From contig NC_023753.2 of NCBI RefSeq assembly GCF_000499845.2, forward strand, positions 1,426,001-1,490,000: DNA of 64,000 bases. Reading direction: 5' to 3'. This stretch comes from Phaseolus vulgaris (Eukaryota > Streptophyta > Magnoliopsida > Fabales > Fabaceae). Below, in pieces: positions 49,715 through 64,000 of this stretch (positions are counted from its first letter, which is position 1; each line of letters starts with the position of its first letter). The notes beneath the pieces were generated by a model. It worked only from the letters and a program-made list of their open reading frames with translations. It did no database searches and was not told the origin of the DNA. The translations under genes were made by a program, and so were the position numbers.

Positions 49715-50290
49715 GGAAAATCATCCAACAAAGTACAATACAAAGGTACGCTTATTGCTTATTAGATGATATTTTAGATATCAATTGTATCTGTTTATCA
49801 GTTATTACATATTTTATCAGCTAAAACTGTTATATCAATCATAACATCTCGTGATGAACTGAAAATGAATATAGTAATAATTAGTGACACTTTATGGATG
49901 ATGATTGGTAAGGGTGATTAAGGGTTGCATTTGATGTGATAAAAATAAGATGAAAGTGAAGGGATGGAGAATGTGAGATGCATATATTAAGCATTTGATG
50001 TATAATTGGTGAAGGTGAATGAGGGTTAGAAAGATGGTGGTACTTTTGAAAAAAAGGGAAAAAAATGAGTGTACTGAGAAAAAGAGCGTGTGGTCTGACA
50101 AGTTGTCTTGCATGGGGTGGACAAGGACGTTGTACAGTACTTTGGTTCTTCTCTTGTCTTCTCCTTTTCATTTTCTTTCATTTTTGGATATATTTTGGGT
50201 TGGCAGAGTCACAAGTGTCAAACTGGTGGCCCCTCATCTAACCAATACAATACCTCCTCTTATTCACATCTTCTCCCACTGTCATATAAC
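49715..50290 (+). other. IDD 3' UTR and spacer
   Basis: No coding structure. The stop codon TGA is at 49712-49714. Confidence 0.5.
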
Positions 50291-50304
50291 TATATATAGT
50301 ACCA

Positions 50305-50633
50305 CATATATATATATATATAGAGAGAGAGAGAGGTATATGTATGTATATATATATGTATATGTGTAGATTGTTAGATATACTTATTGGTTATTTTCTT
50401 AAATGCATCGCAGAGAATGTTTTATCTGGACGAATTTAAAAGACTTTATTATACATACATTTATGTGTAGATTGTTAGATATACTTATTTTGTTAAATGT
50501 CTTGCAGAGAATGTTTTATCTTGACGAATTTCAAATACTTTATATATATATATATATATATATATTTAAGAAAATAACCAATGAGTATATCTAACAATGT
50601 ACACGTACACATACCTCTCTCTCTATATATATA
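50305..50633. repeat. ~300-bp imperfect hairpin with internal direct duplication
   Basis: The left arm (GAGAGAGAGGTATATGT, TGTAGATTGTTAGATATACT, TATTGGTTATTTTCTTAAAT) is the reverse complement of the right arm (ATTTAAGAAAATAACCAATG, AGTATATCTAACAATGTACA, ACATACCTCTCTCTC). Between the arms, GTGTAGATTGTTAGATATACTTAT and GCAGAGAATGTTTTATCTGG occur twice (about 50364-50450 and 50465-50540). This could be a foldback MITE or a small-RNA-type hairpin locus. Confidence 0.75.
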
Positions 50634-50639
50634 CAGTAT

Positions 50640-51662
50640 TTTGAAAGGCTATTTGTGCTGCAGGATATAGTTGTATGTTTTTGTGTAAGTAGTGATGGAA
50701 AATTTAAGTTCACTGATAATATATTGTTTTGATGTTATGTTTTGTTTATATACATTTTAAATTCTCCTTAAGACTCATAATTACTTTAAAAATAAAAGGT
50801 TTTTTTTAAAGTTCATGTAAGGTGATTCATTGAAAGTGGATATTGCTTTTGATACAAGAGAATATTTTAATTTTTTAGGATATGAGAATTATAAATCTTG
50901 AACATAAAATTATATTTGTAAAAGGACAATGATTAAGATTAAAATTAATTAAGTACATGACTATTTAAAAAAATCATATTCTTAATAAGTTTTTTTTAAC
51001 GAACTTAATATAACTTATGTGTACTTAGTTTTTAATTTTAACTTTAATTTTTAGCCATTAAAATTTTATTTAATAACTTATATTTATTGTTCTGTATATA
51101 TCCTTTATATATATTAATTGCCTCCTTTAAAGATAAATTAATATATTCATTTGACACATAAATGAATTAATTAATATTTCAATGCATGTATGACTTGCAA
51201 TACAATTGCTTGTATCAGTTACTAATTTGTTATAAGTATTTGATGTTAGAACCTTTTAAAATAAGTTATTAACCAGTCATTTGTAAAATCACATAATCAC
51301 TTATAAAAAATAATGTACTTCAATTTTAAAAATTTATAATGAGATTTAAGTATTAGTGTTTATTCATTTCACTGTGGTATAAAAAGCATAATCTCTTTTT
51401 AAGTATATAATATTTGAATTTATTCTCCATCTGTTATTGAAGTTAACTATGCATGCAGTTGTTAGAATAATGAGTGTATTATTTGTCGCACTATATATAG
51501 GGAAACTCCAATTAGGTGGTACTCTAGTTAATTAGCTAAGTAATTAAGTAGCAGTTTTAGAAGAATCTTTTCAGTTTTGGCAACACTTTAATTTTTGTTT
51601 TGAATAAAGCCTTGTCGTAAGAAATCTGATAAGGTAGATGATGATTTCTGTTGATGTAGTTT
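50640..51662. other. AT-rich spacer
   Basis: Nothing recognised. Confidence 0.4.
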
Positions 51663-51876
51663 CACTACAAGAAAATCATAAAATAGAAACCAATTTTTAG
51701 AGACCAAAATAATTAGTTACAATATGAACTAAAATAGAGACTATTTTAGAAATTAAAAAAAAAAATTGGTTTCTAAATTAGTTTCTATTATTTTCTATTA
51801 TTATTAAATAGTTTCTAAATTGGTATCTAATTAACAACTAAAGTTTTAACTACCAATTATTTAGTTTCTTGTAGTG
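51663..51876. mobile_element. CACTA-type MITE (214 bp, 3-bp TSD)
   Basis: Begins CACTACAAGAAA and ends TTTCTTGTAGTG, a perfect 12-bp terminal inverted repeat, flanked by TTT on both sides (51660-51662 and 51877-51879), the 3-bp duplication typical of the CACTA superfamily. The interior is AT-rich and palindromic (TTAGAGAC / GTTTCTAAA motifs). Confidence 0.85.
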
Positions 51877-52563
51877 TTTATTATGTTTTTCAATTGAGGA
51901 TTTGTTTGGTGGTTGGTCTTGACCACTTTTTGTATAAGGATTGAAACATTCCTGAAGTGTTTGGGTTGAGATACCTTTGAAGTGTCTGTGTTGAAACATC
52001 TATGAAGTGTCTCATTTTATTTTATTTATTCTTTATTGATAAAAAAAAATTCACAGTCTCTTTTTTTTTTCAGGATTTGAAGAGGCTCCATTGAAACTTG
52101 AGTCTTGAGTTGATCTAATTAAGGGTTTGTAAAGTGCAGCATTAGGGAAGCACATGTGGAAGTTTCTGCAATTTACTAATAGCGCAAGCAAATTAGGGTT
52201 CAAAATTAGGGTTCTTCAACTCCTACCAACTTTCTAAATGTTTATTGGGATAATAAACAAAGCAGGTTGAAGATTTTCATGGTTTAGTTGAATAGATTTT
52301 GTTATTGGAGAATGCATTACATTAGTTATGTTTAAACTTCAGTGCCATGAATGACTTTGTTCATATATACTTTGGCATTTTCTGCTTAAATGTTCTTCGA
52401 CATCTTCACATCCTGATGGTCCCGTTATGTCACATGCTTCTTTGCAAATCTTTTTTTTTTAAATTAAGTTAATTATCCAACTCTGCTACACTGCCTTTAA
52501 CTGTTCGTCTTCGTAATTTTCACACTTTTCTTTTTCTTGCTTCATCTGACACTCTCTGTCATT

Positions 52564-53670
52564 AATTTTCCTGTCAAAGTAGTTTTTGTTTTTGAGTTTA
52601 TTTTGGATTTTCTGTTTTGGAGACAGTGTTCTTGGATTTTTGTTAGGTGCTAATTTTTGTATGAGTTTAAATTTTTTTGAAAGTGTTATGTTTATTTCTT
52701 GTGGTAGTGTGTATAAGAGTTTCATCATTCATTAAATAATTCTTATTTATTTATTTATTTATTTATTTTTATTGATAAAAAAATATTATAAAAAATTATT
52801 AAATAAAAACTAATTTTAGAGACTATAAAAATAATTAATTGTTATAATGATTAAATTATAAACCATTTTAGAGACGAAAAAAATTATTATTTTATAAATT
52901 AGTTTTTATTATTAATAAATAGTTTCTAAATTAGTATCTAATTAGCTATCAAAGATTTTGCTACTAAATTTAAAATCTAGATACCAATTTAGAAACTATT
53001 TATCAATCATATAAAATAATTTAATTTTCCTGTGAAAGTAGTTTTTGTTTTGGAGTTTATTTTGGATTTTCTGATTTGGAGACTGGTGTTCTTAAATTGT
53101 TGTTAAGTGTTAATTTTTTTTTTTGAGTTTGAATGTTTTGAATGTGTCATGTTTATTTCTGATAGTTGATAGTGTGTATAAGAGTTTCATCATAGAAAAC
53201 TTTGTTTGAAATTTTGTATAAGGGTTGGGACATCCTGAAGTGTTTTATTTTATTTTATTTATTTTTTGTTGATAAAAAAATAAGAGTTTGATTATTCATT
53301 AAATAATTCTTATTTTTTTATTAATAAAAAAATACTATAAAAAATTATTAAATAGAAACTAATTTTAGAGACTATAAAAATAATTAGTTGTTATAATGAC
53401 TAAATTAGAAACCATTTTAGAGACTAAAAAAATTATTAGTTTTTAAATTAGTTTTTATTATTGATAAATAGTTTCTAAATTGGTATCTAATTAGCTATCA
53501 ATGATTTTGCTACCAAATTTAAAATCTAGATACAAATTTAGAAACTATTTATCAATCATAAAAAATAATTTAAAAACTAATAATTATTGTAGTCTATAAA
53601 ATGGTTTATAATTTAATCACTATAATAACTAATTATTTTTTGTTTCTAAAATTGATTTTCATTTAATAAT
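52564..53670. repeat. Tandem duplication carrying CACTA-type MITE copies
   Basis: AATTTTCCTGTnAAAGTAG...GTGTATAAGAGTTTCATCAT starts at 52564 and again at 53023 (offset ~459 bp). Both copies run into a MITE-like segment (AAAAAATTATTAAATA.AAACTAATTTTAGAGAC), at about 52787-53020 and 53337-53670. Copy 2 has an extra ~100 bp resembling 51930-52045 (CCTGAAGTGT...TTTATTTTATTTATT). Confidence 0.7.
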
Positions 53671-55667
53671 TTTTAACTCATAGATGTGTCTAATTCTTCT
53701 TCTCTGTTTTCATTAACTAGACGGAGTCTTTTATAAAAAGTAGTTCTAATTTGAATATAAGTGAAATTCCTACTTTAATTTTAACACTTACTCTTCCATC
53801 TTATTTTTTATTTTTCTCAATTTAATCTTCATAATTTACTCATGCATAATTATAATAATGAAAATATGCTCTTAATTCAATAAATTGTTAATATTGTTAG
53901 AGATAATGTAAGTTATGTTCAATAAATTTAACCCTCACCCCCTCTTAAGTCTGTTAGGTTAAAAACATTTTTCTGATTTTTCTTTAAGTAATAATGTTAC
54001 TTAGAATAATGACTGTAAAAACAACAAACTATCTTTTTGAAATCCTCCATATGTCCTGAAAATAATTATCAAGAATGTATTAAGTAAATTTAAAATTATA
54101 TATTTTAATAAATAAAAAGATGACGGATAGGTATAATCTGAAACAATATTAAAAACCATTTCAAATTATATATTTTAGAATAAATGTTTCCAAAATGATT
54201 GCAGGAAGACATTTCGTGATGTATAATTTAAAAGAATATTTTTATGATTATTGGTATATTAAAAAATTAAAAAACATATGGGAAGAAAAAAACCATGTCT
54301 TTGTTAAGTTTTTTCTTTCGGGTGCATGGACAGTGTTTTACGTCATGTGTTGCACTATTCTACTTATCAACTTCAAATGTAGGTGTTATTCAATACAACA
54401 CTTTGTTTCTTCAATAATGTTGCTAGATTTAAAAAAAAAAATACTTAGCTATTTTTCTTTGATTATTTGAATATTAATGTTATTTAACATATTGTCTATT
54501 TTTTAAGAGTGTCCAATGTTCCCAAAAACCTAGGTTCATTTGAATACACTAATTTAAGGTTAAATATATTATTTGTTTATACATTAATTTATGATTAAAT
54601 ATATTTTTCGTTGATGTTATAAAGAAAATTTTGTTTCTTAATATGAAATTGGTTTTTAAATTTTAAATTTTATGAATATTGGTAGTTAAAAGATTATTAG
54701 AATTGATTTTTACTGATATTTTTTTATTACGTAAAAAACGAATTTTAGGTCTAAACTGTAAAAAATATTCAGTATGAAATATTTTAAAATCATTTTGAAA
54801 ATTTGTTTGGCAAATAAATTGGAAAATAGATAAAAATACATTTCAATAATTACCTTATTAGGAAAAATATATATTTAATCAATTAATTAATCACCTATAT
54901 TTATTTTGAAAAATAGGAAATAAAATGTTTTTTTGACAGTAAAAAAGCAACATCTCTCGCAAAATCCGTAAGAAAACACTTTTTTTTTACATTACCCTTC
55001 ACCTTTTTCTATTGTAAAATAATAAAAATATTTAACAAGTATCTTTAGAAAGGTGTGTGGAAAGATTGTATATATAATGATATATTGGAAATGATAATTC
55101 ATTTTCATGTATAATTTTTAAAAAGGTGTGAGTTGTTATTTAATTACTATCAAAATAATATTATAAAATTAATTAAAATGACATTTTATTTTTTCAATAT
55201 ATATGCATATGAATGGAATTATACTGACCAGTTACACAATTTACCATAAAAAAATTAGTTGAACGAATTGATTACTTTACACTGTCTGTTTCTATGTAAA
55301 TAAAGAATAAACAAATAGAAATGTGATAAAATGAAAGTAACAAAAATAAGTCATTGTTTGTTTATAAAGGAAAAATATATAGGTTGAGAAGAGCATATTT
55401 TTCAACTGTTTTGAAATTTGTTAAAAAATAAAAAACAAACACAAGAAAATAATAAATATTAATATATTAAGAAAAATAATAAAGTGAAAAATATGACTTT
55501 TGGGATTAAAATATATTTTAATTAGTGTATAAATTTTTTATATTATATATTTAGTTATTTCACTATTTCTTCAATTTATTCAAATAGAAGGCATGTTTAG
55601 GATACTGAATCAACAAATTACATCACTTGGGCTTGAATCAAGTTCAGCTTCATGGCCCATAATGGTA
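53671..55667. other. AT-rich spacer
   Basis: No gene recognised. The longest ORF (54195-54470) is AT-driven and without domain similarity. Confidence 0.4.
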
Positions 55668-55999
55668 GGCTTTTTCTTCGGACACCTCCATAATTTTAAA
55701 AATAACTATTTTTTACCTTTTATAAAAGTGATTTTTGAATTATCTATTCTGAACATATGTCAGAATAATTATTTTTGGAAATTTTCAGAAATAGTTTTCT
55801 ACATCAAATGAAATCCAGTTTAGAACAAATTATTTTGGGACAAAATTATCAGAATAAATTTTCTAAAATATATATGATATATTTCCGAACGAGTTTTTCA
55901 AAATGGAATTTCTACAATAAGTTTTTCCAAATATAAATTATTTTAAAATATAAATGATAACTTTCAGAATGAGGTTTTCAAACTAACTCTCTTTCTTTC

Positions 56000-56069
<70 letters not shown>

Positions 56070-56106
56070 GCAGTTAGTAATTAAGGAGGTGCAGGAAGTA
56101 AAAACC
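55668..56106. mobile_element. Mutator-like miniature element 5 with internal (CT)31
   Basis: Left end GGCTTTTTCTTCGGACACCT..., right end reverse complement GGTTTTTACTTCCTGCACCT.... Flanks TAATGGTA and TAATTGTA match at 7 of 8 positions. A (CT)31 tract lies at 56003-56064, near the right end. The interior has the TTCTGAACAT / TTTCAGAA-type motifs of the family. Confidence 0.6.
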
Positions 56107-57640
56107 TAATTGTATTGTAAGTTTCACACCCACACTATTCACCATTTTAGAGTATTTTTGTGTGTTAAATATGAATTAGTGGTTTCAATATTAACTATAT
56201 TATAATATTATAACAGTATAAACTATTTTAATATTTTTGTTTAAAAATTTTGTTTGTCACGTAAAAAGAAAAACTAACAAAAGTCCATTCCAATAATTTT
56301 TTTACTCCAATAACTTTTTTTACTATAAATATTTGAGATTTAAAATTTGGACTAATGATAAAAATCAATTTCTTGAAAGGATAAAAAATATATTTTACTC
56401 TTTTTTTTTTACATCTATGTATATTATTGTACTATAGCGAGTGAAATTCCATCTAAAAAAGGTTGCACTCCTGTTTAAAACATGCTCCAAATTCTAAAGC
56501 ATGGTACGAAACCAAATAAGAGATATGGAAAACCACTAAAAATAATATTTTCTTTATATTAAAAACGTACTCATATGTATAGTAAATTAGTTTATGAAAA
56601 CACTGATTTTATTTTATTTTTCTTCAAAAAAATTGCTAAGAGTAAAGTTTGTTTTATTTATAACATATAGCTTCTTCTCATACAAACCATATAATTCAAT
56701 TTTCCATTACATTTTAGTTAAAGTATCTCAATACACACAAAGACTAATTGATGTCATTAAATATAACTATTTCATTTACAGAAAAAATACATAATTACTA
56801 ACTTACTTGTAAGTGCTACATTTAATTATTATTTTTCAATTTTCTTACTTCAAATAAACAAAGACAAATTAAAATACATTTAAATTTTTTATAACTTTTT
56901 GTGTATGAAAGGCAATAACTCATTACTTTTCTAAAATTTTCAAATATACAAACACAGGCATGCGTTTATCTAGTAACAATAACATAAATATAAAAATAGA
57001 TTCTAGAAAGTTATTTGTAAAAAACATTAAAAAATTCATAATATAAGTATTTTTAGAGGAAAAAAAAACAACGAAAGGTTTTTTAGAAAAATTTGATAAA
57101 AATGATATATATTTTAAGAGAAAATAACCAATCAGGAACTGCATCTATTACAGTGATACAATTGACTGAGGAAGAAAGTTTTTTTTTAAGTATCTTGATT
57201 TTTCCTTTCCTTTTAATAGTACACAGTGCATGGATCATTTGCATTTCTTTTTGGCTAATTCTCTATCAATTGAATTGTGACCTGCACCCACACCTAACTC
57301 CTGCACAGAAATTGTCTATTTTATCCTTAATCTTTCAAATATTTTATGTTAGAAATTGTCTATTTTATCCTTAATCTTTCAAATATTTATATCCCTAACA
57401 TAAATAAGGAAGTTCTAGATGGGGTTTTAAAGAAAATGATAGGTGCAGATCACAATTGGAGAATTAGCCCTTCTTTTTTCCTAGATCTATACTTGTTTCT
57501 GCACCTTACAAGTATCTCTGTTTACTCTCATTCCAAAATAGGTAAAAGTATATTCTGAAATGCCTATTCCTGAATAAAAAGTAATGGACAGAGATATTTC
57601 TAAGGTGCGAAAAATTGGACCCATTCCTCAATATTTCACA
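56107..57640. other. Spacer with a 44-bp-period tandem repeat
   Basis: AGAAATTGTCTATTTTATCC...CAAATATT occurs at 57307-57343 and 57351-57387. CTGCACC motifs at about 57280 and 57500 suggest another decayed miniature element around 57270-57620. Sequence after about 57650 is likely the 3' UTR of the proteasome gene. Confidence 0.45.
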
Positions 57641-57898
57641 CAGTAAAAGAAAAGCACGGTATTCTGGTAACAGTTATGGATTTTCCCAAACATTAGAACC
57701 CTTTTAGTCCTCAATTTCAACTAGACCGAATGCAGCAAATATGACTGTAAAATCTGGTACAGTGGACAACTTGGTCACAAGTATAGCACTACATAGCATC
57801 ATCCACCAAAGAAATATTCCGCAGAATGCTAAATAATTAGACGTACAGAGAGTTATAGGAAACACAAATGTTGAACAGAGGAAGTCACGAAAAGGAAA

Positions 57899-61673
<3,775 letters not shown>

Positions 61674-62960
61674 CTCCGAAAAGATTTGGTGAAATTACTG
61701 CATAAAATGGTGGAAGCAGAAGAGATTAGAACAAAGAAGGGCATGAGTAAAGAATGGGATATATTGTGGGTATTGGATTTACTGAAGAGGCATTTGGTTT
61801 GCTCCTCAATGGGTTTTGTAGGCATAGGAACAGGGCAGGGTGGGGACACATTTTTCCTTCCCCGACCACAATCCCAGATAGGGCTGAAAATTGAAACCCC
61901 CATCTCCATCCATGCTTACTGTTTACCACTTTTTAACTCATTTCTTGATCAAACACTATAAAGTCTCAAGCACTATAGTTTATAATTTAACAATCTAATA
62001 TTAATTTAGAAAGTTAAATCTAACAATATAAAACAAACACAAGCACAGTAGATAGAACTTACAATAATAAGCTGCTATTGTAGCCTCATTACAAGTAATT
62101 GAAATGTAGTCTCGTTAAAATAGTAAGCAGATATCAATCTAACATCATAAATCCAATACAAGCATTGTAGAACTTTCAGTAATAATCTAATATTGGGCAA
62201 ACCAAAAACCAGTCTCATAGACACACACTTCTCTTATGTTTATTAACACGTGATACTGATCCACTCTGATATTTTTCTCCATTCTTTTAGCCAATCACAG
62301 TACCTAAAAACCTAAAGGAACAAGATCAACCCCGCCCTCCCATCCCCATTTTTCTCTCTCCCGTTCTCTCAAAAAGGGGAAGCAATACACAAGACCTCCC
62401 CACCCTCTCTAATTCACACTACCCCCTCCCACTGATTCTTTTCCTTTCTTTTAAAACATACACAAACCAAGCTCTCATTCCCACAACCCTGCTCTCTCTC
62501 ACCCTTTGATATTTTTTCCATAAACATTAACACACAAACGCCCTCTATTTACCTCTTTTTTTACCCTCTTCCCATTCTATGCCTCCATCAATCAACCCAT
62601 TTAGTGTGACATTGACCGAATAATCACCATGGCTGGTGCAGGAGCTCTCGTATATACAGAGGCATACCCAGCTCAAAACAACCAACGACTCACGAACAAC
62701 CATGAATCACACACAGTTGAGTAAACGGCATCAGATCATCCGTCCAAAGTATCGACAAGAACAGATTATAATTGGGTAACATACAATGAATCAAAGAGGG
62801 GAAAGTGAAATCAAACTTGCAATGCAAAAAAAAATTGAAAACAGAAAAGCGAAAAACCCTACCTTCTATTCGATCTGCGAATGCTGTGACTGCCCCGCAC
62901 TGCAGCAGAGGGTTCCGCTTTTGAGCTTAATTTGCTTGCTCAAGGGGCATTCTCAAAAGA
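61674..62960 (-). promoter_or_regulatory. PAE1: Proteasome alpha-5 leader with 5' UTR intron
   Basis: An acceptor (TTATGCAG, exon start 61697) lies 24 bp before the ATG. A matching donor, GAATAGAAG|GTAGGGTTTTT at 62863|62862, gives a ~1.16-kb leader intron. The upstream UTR exon would cover about 62863-62960, relatively GC-rich. Leader introns are common in highly expressed plant housekeeping genes. The exact 5' end is not visible. Confidence 0.6.
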
Positions 62961-64000
62961 GTCAAAACTAAAATTAAAATTAAATAAATAAATAAAATAA
63001 TATTAATACTACTAAATAATTTTAACAAAAAATATTGTAAAAAAATTAAAAGGTATAATTTCAGACTAGTTCTCTAATTAGTAGTTAGATTTGACATATC
63101 ATTGAGAGTTTTAAGATCAATTAGTAAGATAAATAAATTAGTTAATCTTCATCTAACTAATTTATAAATTAATTTAATCAACACAAATAAACTTTTTTAA
63201 AGAAGCTTGTTTTAAAAGTTTTTACTTATAGACGAAGTTATTCTTAGGTGATTTATTTAAATTTTTTAATTTTTTAATATTTTATTAGTTTTAATTGTTT
63301 TATCTATCATTACTTAATATTAATCTTATAAGTACTATTAATTATTATCATGTTTTTAGTATTTATATTTTTTTATTGATTATTGATTGTACTCAGATTA
63401 AATTTTGTCTGAAAAATAGTTTCGAAATATTTTTTTTTAGTTGTAAAAAATAATTTTTATAAAAAAAATAGAATGTGGAAAAGTTGTAAGTTGTGATTTG
63501 AAGATAATAAATAACTCATTTTTAATTTTATTTTACAAATTTCAGCTACTATCTAAAATGCATTTGTACAAAAACTATCCCAACCCAACACATGCTCTAC
63601 ATAATTTAGAAGATTATATTTTTTTTAATGTAAAATATCTATTAACTAACTATTTTTTAGATTGTAAATATATATTAATTAACTTGTTATTAGAAATATT
63701 ACTTTAAATTGTTATAAACCAGTGTACATAAATCAATATACTGATTTCAATGAAAAAATTGGTCAAATAAAACCATTTTATTAAAGAGTTAATTCAATAA
63801 CAATCAATACTAATCACTGTTGTTCAACCAAAATATATCACTTATAATCTTATTCAAGTAAATCATCCCAAATTCTTTTTTCAAAATAATTTAAACTCAC
63901 ATTACATGATTCGTTTGTAATTTGTGTTTTAGCCCTTCTTCAAATAAACAACAATTTTTTTTTAAATATTCTTCATATTTTATTGACATGGTCAGATCAA
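62961..64000. other. AT-rich spacer upstream of the proteasome gene
   Basis: No coding structure. The proximal part should hold the alpha-5 promoter. Confidence 0.45.

Overview
This is plant nuclear DNA, most likely from a phaseoloid legume. It is AT-rich, with intron-split genes far apart and many small transposons. The legume call rests on three tandem family-1 glycosyltransferases of the soyasaponin-type UGT73 group, plus dispersed repeats of a type I associate with legumes. Seven protein-coding genes can be assembled exon by exon; everything else is intergenic or repeat-derived.

Layout: (1) <1-1714 (+), the 3' part of a GT77-type nucleotide-diphospho-sugar transferase. (2) 4522-15600 (-), a complete 16-exon ARC3 gene (chloroplast division FtsZ-like/MORN protein, 745 aa) with a 58-bp terminal exon that is easy to miss. 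(3) 17121-32872 (+), a tandem cluster of three UGT73-like genes. UGT-A (17121-18854) and UGT-B (25234-26736) are recent duplicates of 500 aa each; UGT-C (31295-32872, 494 aa) is more diverged. The spacers hold RNase H relics of a non-LTR retroelement, an LTR-like fragment, a 185-bp tandem repeat and an orphan UGT promoter copy. (4) 32873-45418, a 12.5-kb gene-free stretch with several small inverted-repeat elements and a 2.26-kb solo LTR. (5) 45419-49714 (+), an INDETERMINATE-DOMAIN C2H2 transcription factor (559 aa) whose first intron needs a GC donor. (6) 49715-57898, a repeat-rich spacer with CACTA-type MITEs, a 0.3-kb hairpin and a (CT)31 tract. (7) 57899-62960 (-), the 20S proteasome alpha-5 subunit gene (237 aa) with a 14-nt first coding exon and a leader intron. 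(8) 62961-64000, an AT-rich spacer.

The genes do not form one pathway. ARC3, the proteasome subunit and the IDD factor are ordinary single loci. The UGT trio is the one locally expanded family and probably glycosylates specialised metabolites such as triterpenoids. The most interesting observations are: a Trp-to-Met change at position 22 of the PSPG donor-binding box in all three UGTs; an intron in UGT-A flanked by a near-perfect 10-bp direct repeat that the intronless paralogue carries once; an orphan UGT promoter behind UGT-B; and a family of Mutator-like miniature elements, four with 8-10 bp target duplications, one of which can be compared with its empty site inside this window.
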